A stretch of DNA of 31,468 nt from a virus, in IMG/VR virus record IMGVR_UViG_3300046413_000165, positions 1 to 31,468 of that record; one strand, 5' to 3'. This document shows, one piece after another, positions 1 through 5,212 of this stretch; positions within the stretch are counted from its first letter, which is position 1, and the number at the start of each line of letters is the position of its first letter. A program made the translations under genes and the position numbers. The notes beneath the pieces were generated by a model. It was given only the letters and a program-made list of their open reading frames with translations. It had not been told where the DNA came from and did not search any database.

Positions 1-982
1 TGTTTGGCTCCGCCGTAAGTACATTGACCTCTGTATTAAAGTAAGGAAGCAAAGCATTTGCTGATTTAACTGGGACGCCGTAGGCACGGACCAGTATCTC
101 TGAGTCAGGCCTACCTACTAAGTCCTTGGCTATACGTTCGTAACCACCAAACGGGTTTTCGTCTGAGTGCAGGTAGATTACAGAGGCATCACGGCTAGGG
201 CTGTATTGCTCTATAGGCACCGCCTTGTTCTCTAGCAAAGCCGCAGGCTTTGTCTTAAGGGTCTCTGCGTTCTTTAGGTACTCTGATATAAAAGGGGTAT
301 AGCCATCGATAGGTGTAAATCCTATAAGCATCTTGGAGTCCCGAGTAGCCAGACGGAATCTAAGGGTATTGACTAGAGCTGCATCTCCAAGGTATTCGTC
401 CAGCCAGGCGCCGATGTTCAGCCCTTCGGGCTGCCTGAACCCGAACTCGAAACCTTCTAGGATAGTCTGGTTATTGCTGTACTGCGTATAGGTCTTGAAG
501 TCTACACGTGTCCTGGTATCTGGAAAGATAAACGACGATGCAGTGAACCCGTTCTGCATAGAGTAGTTAATGTATCCGTCTACGCTCTTAGTCTTGCGCT
601 TGAACTCCTTGGGCATCATCTCCCAGATTGCAGCCTGCTGCACCTTTATGGACGTATCTGCGTTCTGAGAGAAGCATACGATATGACCGTCCATGCTTTC
701 GGTGACGGCCTCCATTAGCATCTTGGCGCAGCCAGTAGTCTTGCCGCTGCGGTTACCACCCAGTGCCAGGACTTCGTTGTTCTTCTGAAGGCCGTTGCGG
801 ATCCTGCCCCAGCCCTCTAGGTCAAAGCCGTATCGCATAGGATCCTCTTCAGCTGCTTTGATTCTACCTTCGTGAGCCTCGTGCAGGGCCGCTAGTAGCT
901 GAGGGTCCTGCTCACCAAGCAGGACTATCTCCTCATCCGTAGGAGGACGCACTATAGGGTGCTCTGTAAACGTAATAGGCAT
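1..982 (-). CDS. terL: Terminase large subunit (TerL), N-terminal 327 residues, truncated by window edge
   Basis: This is the packaging motor ATPase, which with TerS pumps DNA into the prohead and cuts it with a C-terminal nuclease. The reading frame is open from an ATG at 982 to the window edge, so the nuclease end is missing. Visible motifs are a Walker A GGNRSGKT at residues 75-82, a Walker B-like GAWLDEYLG around residues 191-199 ending in the expected acidic pair, and a coupling-type segment with GFTP around residues 226-229. The preceding small gene ends at TAATG, sharing one base with this start, so translation is probably coupled. The order TerS, small protein, TerL is a normal packaging module. 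The call is firm; the C-terminal part cannot be assessed. Confidence 0.93.
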   Translation of the reverse strand, partial: MPITFTEHPIVRPPTDEEIVLLGEQDPQLLAALHEAHEGRIKAAEEDPMRYGFDLEGWGRIRNGLQKNNEVLALGGNRSGKTTGCAKMLMEAVTESMDGHIVCFSQNADTSIKVQQAAIWEMMPKEFKRKTKSVDGYINYSMQNGFTASSFIFPDTRTRVDFKTYTQYSNNQTILEGFEFGFRQPEGLNIGAWLDEYLGDAALVNTLRFRLATRDSKMLIGFTPIDGYTPFISEYLKNAETLKTKPAALLENKAVPIEQYSPSRDASVIYLHSDENPFGGYERIAKDLVGRPDSEILVRAYGVPVKSANALLPYFNTEVNVLTAEPN

Positions 983-1107
983 TACTTAGACTTCTGCGGC
1001 TGCTCAGTCTTTGGTGCTACTGGCTTTTTACTCCAGTCAATGTCGTCGTAGTTCTTGCGCTGCTTGGCAGCGTCGTGTCCCTTTCGGGGTGCGCATCCTT
1101 TACCCAT
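982..1107 (-). CDS. 41-residue basic protein between the terminase genes
   Basis: A short frame beginning MGKGCAPRKGHDAAKQRKNY and ending in a lysine-rich tail. It is supported by its setting: its ATG overlaps the end of the small terminase gene by 8 nt, its stop shares one base with the large terminase start (TAATG), and it has one of the few textbook Shine-Dalgarno sequences in the window (AGGAGGA, five bases before the ATG). Function unknown. Position and charge suggest a packaging or DNA-binding accessory, but that is inference. I recall short MGKG-type basic proteins beside terminase genes in other marine phages, without a named function. Confidence 0.75.
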   Translation of the reverse strand: MGKGCAPRKGHDAAKQRKNYDDIDWSKKPVAPKTEQPQKSK

Positions 1108-1687
1108 CTGTGTCCTCCTGTACTAGTTCTGCTTCTTCAGCTTTCTTGAGATTAGCGATCCTATCTCGGGCCGCTTTAATAGTTTCTTCGTAGTCCTCCT
1201 GAGTAATGACCTGGCGGTCCTCTGTTATCTGCGTGGCTTCGCCACGTGAAGTAAAGGCCTGCCTTGCTGCATTGGACACAGAGATCGAAATTTCTTTTAG
1301 GTCCCTTACCGTAGGCTTTAGCTCTCCTGACTCTAGGTCTTCCCTTACGGAGTTAATCAGGTCCTCCTCTAGGCTACTGAGGTTTAGGTAGTTCTTAGCG
1401 GCAATCTTGCCGCTTAACTCTTTGAACTTACCCAGGTGATCGGTGTAGTCCGACAGGACGCTGATCACGGTTTCCCTGTTGATTCCGTACTTTCTTACTA
1501 TCCTAGTCTGGCTACTGCCAGTGCTATACAGATACAGGATGGACGCAACCTTTTCGGGGCTGTGCCTAGATAGGCTGCGGACCTTATCAATCTCTTTCTT
1601 CTCGGCTACTTCCCATATGGCGCCCTGGATTTCCTGCATCAATGCAGCCTTTTCATCAGCAGAATTATTCTTTGGTTCCTCTAGCAT
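1100..1687 (-). CDS. terS: Terminase small subunit candidate (HTH protein)
   Basis: A 195-residue protein directly upstream of TerL in the same operon, the usual place for the small terminase, which recognises phage DNA and feeds it to TerL. Residues about 57-80 read as a helix-turn-helix (GSSQTRIVRKYGINRETVISVL). The middle is helical and charged, as expected for an oligomerising ring. The C terminus is acidic. Identification rests on the HTH, the size and the position, not on a family signature I can name. The start at 1687 is only weakly supported by a GAAGA stretch upstream. The alternative is an unrelated HTH regulator, which is less likely given the operon. Confidence 0.7.
   Translation of the reverse strand: MLEEPKNNSADEKAALMQEIQGAIWEVAEKKEIDKVRSLSRHSPEKVASILYLYSTGSSQTRIVRKYGINRETVISVLSDYTDHLGKFKELSGKIAAKNYLNLSSLEEDLINSVREDLESGELKPTVRDLKEISISVSNAARQAFTSRGEATQITEDRQVITQEDYEETIKAARDRIANLKKAEEAELVQEDTDG
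1113..1119 (-). promoter_or_regulatory. Strong Shine-Dalgarno site for the 41-residue gene
   Basis: AGGAGGA on the minus strand, five bases before the ATG at 1107. It stands out because most other starts in the window have no purine-rich site. It shows that the phage can use SD pairing and decides the start of the gene between the terminase subunits. Confidence 0.7.
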
Positions 1688-1711
1688 TTCTTCATTATTT
1701 ATAAATAGGAC

Positions 1712-1741
1712 TTGACAGTCAAGTAAAAACTAGTGTATAAT
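1712..1741 (+). promoter_or_regulatory. Consensus sigma70-type promoter with operator-like palindrome over -35
   Basis: TTGACA at 1712-1717 and TATAAT at 1736-1741, both perfect, with an 18-bp spacer. The -35 box lies inside a perfect odd palindrome, CTTGACAGTCAAG (1711-1723), so a dimeric protein bound there would block RNA polymerase. Transcription would run rightwards into the gene-poor leader and then the early genes. The opposite strand also reads TTGACT at the palindrome, but I see no properly spaced -10 toward the small terminase gene. The promoter is visible in the sequence; the operator role is inferred. Confidence 0.75.
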
Positions 1742-1750
1742 GCTTTTATA

Positions 1751-1842
1751 CTCCTTAGGGAGTTCATACCTTAAGTTCTTTTCCTGGCCCGTAGAGGCCA
1801 GGGAAATAAGGAAGCACCAAAGACAAGAGACTCCTTAAGGAG
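1751..1842 (+). promoter_or_regulatory. Palindrome-hairpin-palindrome element, copy 1
   Basis: Immediately downstream of the promoter are CTCCTTAGGGAG (1751-1762, near-perfect palindrome), a hairpin CCTGGCC-cgtaga-GGCCAGG (1783-1802), and CTCCTTAAGGAG (1831-1842, perfect palindrome). Each palindrome joins an anti-SD-like CTCCTTA to an SD-like AAGGAG. The same arrangement recurs at 5631-5687. If transcribed, this is a structured 5' leader. The role is unknown: operator, RNA processing site or small RNA are all possible. Confidence 0.55.
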
Positions 1843-1997
1843 TACAGGAACCTAGTTAGGTGGCCCTGGCTTTGCCCTATGAGTTGGGTATTTTTTTGAG
1901 GTGGGGTTTATGAAATACACAAAAATCTAGTCAGTTAATGATAGCCCCCGCCCCCCCTAACTGAGACTGGGTCGCAACAGTAAGTCCCCGTAGGTAT

Positions 1998-2235
1998 ATT
2001 GAGACTGAGACTCATTAACGACAGGGCTAGCATAAGCATTCCTACTGCAGTGCGCTGGCATAAGCTCAACTAATCCCAAGGGCGGCGCTCGTGTGACATA
2101 AGTTTTTCTTCTTCGATGAGTGAAAGGATCACAACATGAGTTCTTCTACTTTACTCTACTCTAATCTCCCAGCATAAGCATATCTCATTTAAGTGGAGGG
2201 GCTATGGGGCTTATTGAGACAGTAATCTCATTAAG
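1998..2235. repeat. Pair of ATTGAGAC...CTCATTAA elements
   Basis: Copy 1 (1998-2019) is ATTGAGAC, 5 bases, CTCATTAAC. Copy 2 (2213-2235) is ATTGAGAC, 6 bases, CTCATTAAG. The halves contain the inverted pair TGAG/CTCA, so each copy is also a short dyad. They lie 215 bp apart. This pattern fits a protein-binding site; no known factor is recognised. Confidence 0.5.
2030..2179. repeat. Dispersed GCATAAGC repeats
   Basis: GCATAAGC occurs at 2030-2037, 2058-2065 and 2172-2179. The first and third share an 11-base match, AGCATAAGCAT. Shorter matches are ACATAAG at 2096-2102 and GCATAAG at 2629-2635. The clustering in the non-coding region suggests binding sites, but eight-base repeats can arise by chance in 1 kb. 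Confidence 0.35.
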
Positions 2236-2360
2236 ATGGAAATGCCCTGTATGGCCTTCCAAGGGCTTGCGAGAGGTAGGGTGCCAGTCGAAAATCGGAC
2301 GCCGTGTAGGGCTTCCTAGGTGCCCTGCTGTCTATTTTAGATTTTGACCCTTTACTGATA

Positions 2361-2416
2361 ATCAACGACTTACAAAAGCGTATCAACGACTTACAAAAGC
2401 GTTATCAACGACTTAC
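2361..2416 (+). repeat. Three tandem iterons, candidate replication origin
   Basis: ATCAACGACTTACAAAAGCG at 2361-2380 and again at 2382-2401, with a third partial copy ATCAACGACTTAC at 2404-2416. Start-to-start spacing is 21 and 22 bp, about two helical turns. The third copy is preceded by TT, giving TTATCAACG, 7 of 9 bases of a DnaA box. A short GC hairpin and an A+T-rich stretch (about 2446-2507) follow, as in iteron origins with an unwinding element. The window also encodes a DnaA-domain-IV-like protein and a DnaB helicase that could use such a site. Confidence 0.65.
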
Positions 2417-2427
2417 GTAACTATATA

Positions 2428-2444
2428 GGCGGCTGAGTGCCGCC
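2428..2444. other. GC-rich hairpin beside the iterons
   Basis: GGCGGC (2428-2433), loop TGAGT, GCCGCC (2439-2444), a perfect 6-bp stem. No T-run follows (ATCTTTACAA), so it is a poor terminator. Its position between the iterons and the A+T-rich stretch fits origin architecture. Confidence 0.4.
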
Positions 2445-2599
2445 ATCTTTACAATAGTTTCATTATTTTGTATGAAATGTTAAAAATCACTAATTTTGAT
2501 TATTTGGGCTATGAGCTTGACTATGCACAATCTACGCACACTATGGGCATCGTAATACTCGTTCTTTGACAGTCCAAACGCTACCGACTCCGACCTCGG

Positions 2600-2818
2600 A
2601 TGTCGCACCTCGTATCTCTACCGCTCGTGCATAAGACAGAGCAAACCAATCCTTGCGGATTCAGTTTTGACGGCACTCAGAAGACTAGGTCTCTCGAAGA
2701 CCGACTTGCGGATACATACGACAGACCGACCTTCGATACGGTGATACCTCGGATGACCTCTCTGGAAGTGGATAGGTGGCCGCCAAGCGGCCTCGATGAC
2801 GTAGCAAGTGGGACATAG
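2600..2818 (+). CDS. Possible 72-residue ORF, doubtful
   Basis: An open frame of 72 codons before the first clear early gene. No ribosome-binding purines and none of the TAACCAAT leader that marks the next genes precede it, and the protein shows no motif. A similar-length frame lies on the other strand, so openness alone means little. It is listed because it faces the right way in an otherwise empty stretch; it may instead be untranslated leader. Confidence 0.22.
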   Translation: MSHLVSLPLVHKTEQTNPCGFSFDGTQKTRSLEDRLADTYDRPTFDTVIPRMTSLEVDRWPPSGLDDVASGT

Positions 2819-2831
2819 ATTGGTAAATCAG

Positions 2832-2844
2832 CCGCATACTGCGG
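2832..2844 (+). promoter_or_regulatory. Leader hairpin around GCATACTGC before the first early gene
   Basis: CCGCA-TAC-TGCGG forms a 5-bp stem with a 3-base loop, about 55 bases before the ATG at 2900. The same core, CGCATACTGCG, recurs as GACGCA-TAC-TGCGTC at 3204-3218 before the next gene. The two leaders therefore share a hairpin as well as the start leader, pointing to a repeated gene-leader unit. Confidence 0.4.
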
Positions 2845-2884
2845 GCGTCTCAAGCCGCCGCAAATGATGAGAGCCAATAACACA

Positions 2885-2899
2885 TAACCAATTCAAACT
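2885..2899 (+). promoter_or_regulatory. SD-less start leader TAACCAATTCAAACT (first of six)
   Basis: TAACCAATTCAAACT ends directly before the ATG at 2900. Equivalent 15-base leaders, also ending at the start codon, are at 3230-3244 (TAACCAATCCAAACT), 3467-3481 (TAACCAATAAAAACT), 3918-3932 (TAACCAACACAAACT), 4449-4463 (TAACCAATACAACCT) and, on the minus strand, 20442-20456 (TAACCAATAAATATT). In two cases the leading TAA is the previous gene's stop. The fixed distance to the start argues for a translation signal rather than a promoter. Confidence 0.7.
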
Positions 2900-3160
2900 A
2901 TGATCGAATCACTCGAAAATCTTCGCTCCTATAAAATTGCAACTATTCCTGCCTTCGATGAAGACAACGCCATTGGCTCGCACTTTGTTGGATGGCAATG
3001 CGGCTTTGAGCCGACTTTCATTGAGGTTCAATTCTGCATGTTGCAACCAATTTGCCCAGACGAAGCGATTGAAATAGCAGAAGAGCACATGGAAAAGCTC
3101 GACTGGAAATGCAAGACAGAGCACGGCAATTCCGACCTGTATTACGTATGGGAATTGTAA
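2900..3160 (+). CDS. Hypothetical early protein, 86 residues
   Basis: First clear gene of the rightward unit. Acidic and soluble, with no recognised domain. It has several aromatic residues, four cysteines and a charged helix-like stretch around residues 53-68 (PDEAIEIAEEHMEKL). The start is chosen because the TAACCAATTCAAACT leader abuts this ATG. A terminator follows ten bases after the stop, so this gene can be expressed as its own transcript. Small proteins at the front of early phage operons often interfere with host functions, but nothing in the sequence shows which. Confidence 0.65.
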   Translation: MIESLENLRSYKIATIPAFDEDNAIGSHFVGWQCGFEPTFIEVQFCMLQPICPDEAIEIAEEHMEKLDWKCKTEHGNSDLYYVWEL

Positions 3161-3169
3161 ATCCACACA

Positions 3170-3198
3170 GCTCGCACCCTCCAAGGTGCGGGCTTTTT
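3170..3198 (+). terminator. Intrinsic terminator after the first early gene
   Basis: Stem GCTCGCACC (3170-3178) pairs with GGTGCGGGC (3185-3193) with one G-U wobble, loop CTCCAA, followed by five T. It lies ten bases after the stop at 3160, so it separates or attenuates transcription into the next gene. Confidence 0.75.
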
Positions 3199-3203
3199 GG
3201 GTA

Positions 3204-3218
3204 GACGCATACTGCGTC
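3204..3218 (+). promoter_or_regulatory. Leader hairpin GACGCA-TAC-TGCGTC
   Basis: A perfect 6-bp stem with a TAC loop between the terminator and the gene at 3245. It shares the CGCATACTGCG core with the hairpin at 2832-2844. After it, both leaders carry AACACA directly before the TAACCAAT start leader, so the pair looks like a duplicated leader unit. Confidence 0.4.
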
Positions 3219-3244
3219 GCACTAACACATAACCAATCCAAACT

Positions 3245-3469
3245 ATGCAAATCATAAAGACCAACATCAACGACTACCACGTAGAACTTGAGATCGACCC
3301 GCTCGACGATCCTAGCACTCAGTGCTGGGTATCTAGAGGGCGTTACACTGCAAGCCTAGCCTGCCTGTCGCAGACAGACAAGCTGACGAATGGCACAGAC
3401 CACGAGCACTCAGTCCCAGACCAAGTCATTCACAAGATTGAAGACTGGGCAGAAGCAAACGGATACTAA
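3245..3469 (+). CDS. Hypothetical early protein, 74 residues
   Basis: A small acidic protein (isoleucine- and asparagine-rich start, DHEHS near residues 52-56, ending in a helix-like IHKIEDWAEANGY). No domain recognised. The TAACCAATCCAAACT leader fixes the start. The stop TAA at 3467-3469 is also the first three bases of the next gene's leader, so termination and the next initiation are physically linked. Sits between a terminator and the lysin gene. Confidence 0.65.
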   Translation: MQIIKTNINDYHVELEIDPLDDPSTQCWVSRGRYTASLACLSQTDKLTNGTDHEHSVPDQVIHKIEDWAEANGY

Positions 3470-3481
3470 CCAATAAAAACT

Positions 3482-3901
3482 ATGAAGACATTTAGAATCA
3501 TTCTAATTACAGCGCTGACTGCGCTGTCGAACCTCTCGGCTAATCAGTCCGAGATCGTAGCGGCTACACTAATCCTAGAAGCGGGCGGAGAGCACGCTGA
3601 AGGGGCTATGCAGGCAGTACATGAGGTTATACTCAACCGAGCTGTCAAACGCAGGCTCACGGCCAAGCAGGTGTGCTTACAGCGCAAGCAGTTCAGCTGT
3701 TGGAACAGCGGCAAGATTGCTACCCTGCTAGCCAAGGCAAAGCGGCACCCTCGGTGGCACGAGGCGCTCACTATCGTGCACTCAGCCCCGACTAATTACA
3801 CGGGCGGTGCCGATCACTATCACGCTGACTACTGCGACCCATACTGGGCTAGCTCCATGCAAAAGACTTGCAAGATTGGTCGGCATATCTTCTATAAATA
3901 A
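3482..3901 (+). CDS. Secreted cell-wall hydrolase, SleB-like (endolysin candidate)
   Basis: A 139-residue enzyme that probably cuts the glycan backbone of peptidoglycan as a lytic transglycosylase. Residues 1-20 read as a signal or signal-anchor sequence: basic start, hydrophobic IILITALTAL, small residues before NQ. The rest matches the hydrolase_2/SleB pattern: ILEAGGE with the likely catalytic Glu33, EGAMQAVHEVILNR (40-53), QFSCW (70-74), and a C-terminal IGRHIFY. The signal means export may use the host Sec route rather than a holin. It lies in the early unit, about 22 kb from the putative holin genes, an unusual split. Start fixed by the TAACCAATAAAAACT leader. Confidence 0.85.
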   Translation: MKTFRIILITALTALSNLSANQSEIVAATLILEAGGEHAEGAMQAVHEVILNRAVKRRLTAKQVCLQRKQFSCWNSGKIATLLAKAKRHPRWHEALTIVHSAPTNYTGGADHYHADYCDPYWASSMQKTCKIGRHIFYK

Positions 3902-3932
3902 CTAACTAACAAACACCTAACCAACACAAACT

Positions 3933-4193
3933 ATGGAACCTAAAAAACGAATGACCGCTTGGACACTACTGCCCGAGCCTAAGCCCGCATGGGAACAATT
4001 CAAACGCCTCCTAGTGGAGGCCGACGATGACCCCGCTAAAGCTCACGACATCTTTGTCCAGAGGCTACGCACCAAGGCACTACGAACCTGTAATTTTGAG
4101 GCACCACCACGCATGGTGAATGAGTTCAGAATTTTTACAGAATGCGCACCCGCCGAGATGCTGACCGACTGGGCAGAATGGACGAGAGGATAA
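3933..4193 (+). CDS. Hypothetical protein, 86 residues
   Basis: A soluble, tryptophan-rich protein (residues about 10-20 WTLLPEPKPAW, about 78-84 TDWAEWT) with a basic middle (FVQRLRTKALR). No domain recognised. Preceded by the TAACCAACACAAACT leader ending at its ATG, which supports both the start and the gene. It is one of several small genes between the lysin and the nucleotide-metabolism gene, each apparently translated from its own leader. Confidence 0.65.
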   Translation: MEPKKRMTAWTLLPEPKPAWEQFKRLLVEADDDPAKAHDIFVQRLRTKALRTCNFEAPPRMVNEFRIFTECAPAEMLTDWAEWTRG

Positions 4194-4214
4194 CCAACTA
4201 ACACCTACATAACT

Positions 4215-4451
4215 ATGGAAAACGTAAAAGAAAAACTAGCACTCACAAACTCAAGGATAGTCCGTGAAGACCCGCTCGTAGATAAGATTATGGAAAGCAG
4301 TTACATCAAGTCGTACTGCACCGAATCAATACGGGGTCGGATCGACGCATACAAGGATGGCTTCATAGTCATCGGCAGTCGCACGGGATACTCTTACCCT
4401 AAGAAGACTTGGAAGTCCGCATACAGCTTGCTGATGGGTCTCAAACCTTAA
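4215..4451 (+). CDS. Hypothetical protein, 78 residues
   Basis: Small basic protein with a KEKLALTNSRIVREDPLVDKI start and a C-terminal YPKKTWKSAYSLLMGL. No domain recognised. Its leader is a spaced version of the family: TAACCAACTAACACCTACAT and then AACT directly before the ATG. Its stop TAA (4449-4451) doubles as the beginning of the next gene's leader. Confidence 0.6.
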   Translation: MENVKEKLALTNSRIVREDPLVDKIMESSYIKSYCTESIRGRIDAYKDGFIVIGSRTGYSYPKKTWKSAYSLLMGLKP

Positions 4452-4463
4452 CCAATACAACCT

Positions 4464-4634
4464 ATGACAAAACTAACCTGCCCAAATTGTGGCACAACAT
4501 ACAAACCTGCGGTAAAGGAATCCGATGACTTCCCTTTGCTATGCGAAGACTTCGGGGGCAACTGCCTAGAGCCTTTGCCTTGGGAGCTAAGAAGTCTCGT
4601 AATGGAATATCTAAGCATGAACTATGACAACTAA
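4464..4634 (+). CDS. 56-residue zinc-ribbon-like protein
   Basis: A short gene supported by a TAACCAATACAACCT leader ending at its ATG. The protein starts MTKLTCPNCGTTY, a CxxC knuckle (Cys6, Cys9), with a second pair at Cys27 and Cys34 (CEDFGGNC, spacing wider than usual), so a small zinc ribbon is plausible. The helical C terminus (PWELRSLVMEYLSM) may mediate contacts. Its last 11 bases overlap the start of the next gene. Zinc-ribbon mini-proteins in phages often bind DNA or host enzymes; which one here is not visible. Confidence 0.6.
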   Translation: MTKLTCPNCGTTYKPAVKESDDFPLLCEDFGGNCLEPLPWELRSLVMEYLSMNYDN

Positions 4635-4881
4635 ATCAAACCTACAGATCGGACAGGCATACATCGTAGACGACAAGCCTATGGTGCTGACCGACATAAC
4701 ATACGGGAGGCACAGTTTCACCGACGGGTGCTACGGCTTTGGCCGCACCCTCGGTCGCCGTCCTTCGGACTCCAAGATCCTCGACCGTCTTCAGATTGCT
4801 GAAGGCGTTGACCCAAAAGCTATACTCGACAAGCTACAAGATAGCGTGCATAGTATGGTTCGATTCTACAAAAACAAATAA
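4624..4881 (+). CDS. Hypothetical protein, 85 residues
   Basis: Starts inside the end of the zinc-ribbon gene (11-nt overlap) with AACT before the ATG. The N-terminal half looks beta-rich (LQIGQAYIVDDKPMVLTDITYG) and the C-terminal half helical (KAILDKLQDSVHSMVRFY), with a basic end. No family recognised. The stop at 4879-4881 is one base from the next likely start at 4883. Confidence 0.6.
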   Translation: MTTKSNLQIGQAYIVDDKPMVLTDITYGRHSFTDGCYGFGRTLGRRPSDSKILDRLQIAEGVDPKAILDKLQDSVHSMVRFYKNK

Positions 4882-4882
4882 T

Positions 4883-5212
4883 ATGTATCCATTTATGAAA
4901 ACAAATACAGAAACAAATACAGAAATACAATCGGACTTCAACCGCTACTGGTTGGAGCCTCTCGACAATGCACTGCAGGAAATCCTCAAGTGCGACGCAC
5001 GCCAAGCTCCTATCAGCGAGCAGGGCTATACTCACTTGGCCTTAGCCGAGCTGTCCCAACTCCGTGTTGGCATTCAATACCTCAAGGACATCCTTGACGA
5101 CCCGCTAGACAAGCCGAGCGATCGAGCCGAGACACGCAGGGCTTTGGACACCTTCAAGCAAGCCTTGGGAGGATACGACATAGAGGAAGAACTTGGAAAG
5201 CTATCACTATGA
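4883..5212 (+). CDS. Hypothetical helical protein, about 109 residues
   Basis: The frame is open further upstream, but the part before 4883 lies inside the previous gene and reads as noise, so the start is placed at ATG 4883 (ATG 4895, MKTNTE, is the alternative). A small tandem DNA repeat (ACAAATACAGAA twice) encodes TNTETNTE at the N terminus. The rest is strongly helical and acidic (ALAELSQLRVGIQYLKDIL, ETRRALDTFKQALG). No family recognised. Its last bases overlap the next start as ATGA, indicating translational coupling with the diphosphohydrolase-like gene. Confidence 0.6.
   Translation: MYPFMKTNTETNTEIQSDFNRYWLEPLDNALQEILKCDARQAPISEQGYTHLALAELSQLRVGIQYLKDILDDPLDKPSDRAETRRALDTFKQALGGYDIEEELGKLSL

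Larger units (their letters stand above)
1742..2899. other. 1.2 kb gene-poor region between divergent transcription units
   Basis: No convincing gene on either strand; one weak frame at 2600-2818 is listed separately. It holds the promoter leader, a T-run (about 1890-1897), a C-rich tract (about 1945-1957), dispersed GCATAAGC repeats, two ATTGAGAC...CTCATTAA elements, a GC-rich structured stretch (about 2240-2330), three iterons followed by an A+T-rich stretch, and the leader of the first early gene. It separates leftward late genes from rightward early genes, as expected of a replication-origin and control region. Confidence 0.7.

Noticed and set aside
1945-1957. C-rich run as G-quadruplex on the opposite strand
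   Set aside because: Only two long G-runs are present, short of the four tracts needed for an intramolecular quadruplex.
2281-2330. tRNA-like segment with AGTCGAAAATCGGAC
   Set aside because: No T-arm consensus, no acceptor stem and no anticodon arm of proper length can be drawn.
2517-2547. TTGACT...TATGGG promoter-like pair downstream of the iterons
   Set aside because: 19-bp spacer and a poor -10; not distinguishable from chance in an A+T-rich stretch.
2677-2883. 68-codon minus-strand frame in the control region
   Set aside because: Overlaps a plus-strand frame and the leader of the first early gene, has no start signal and low protein-like character.
4739-4882. Upstream extension of the gene at 4883
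   Set aside because: Lies within the coding sequence of the previous gene in another phase and reads as low-quality protein; ATG 4883 directly follows that gene's stop.
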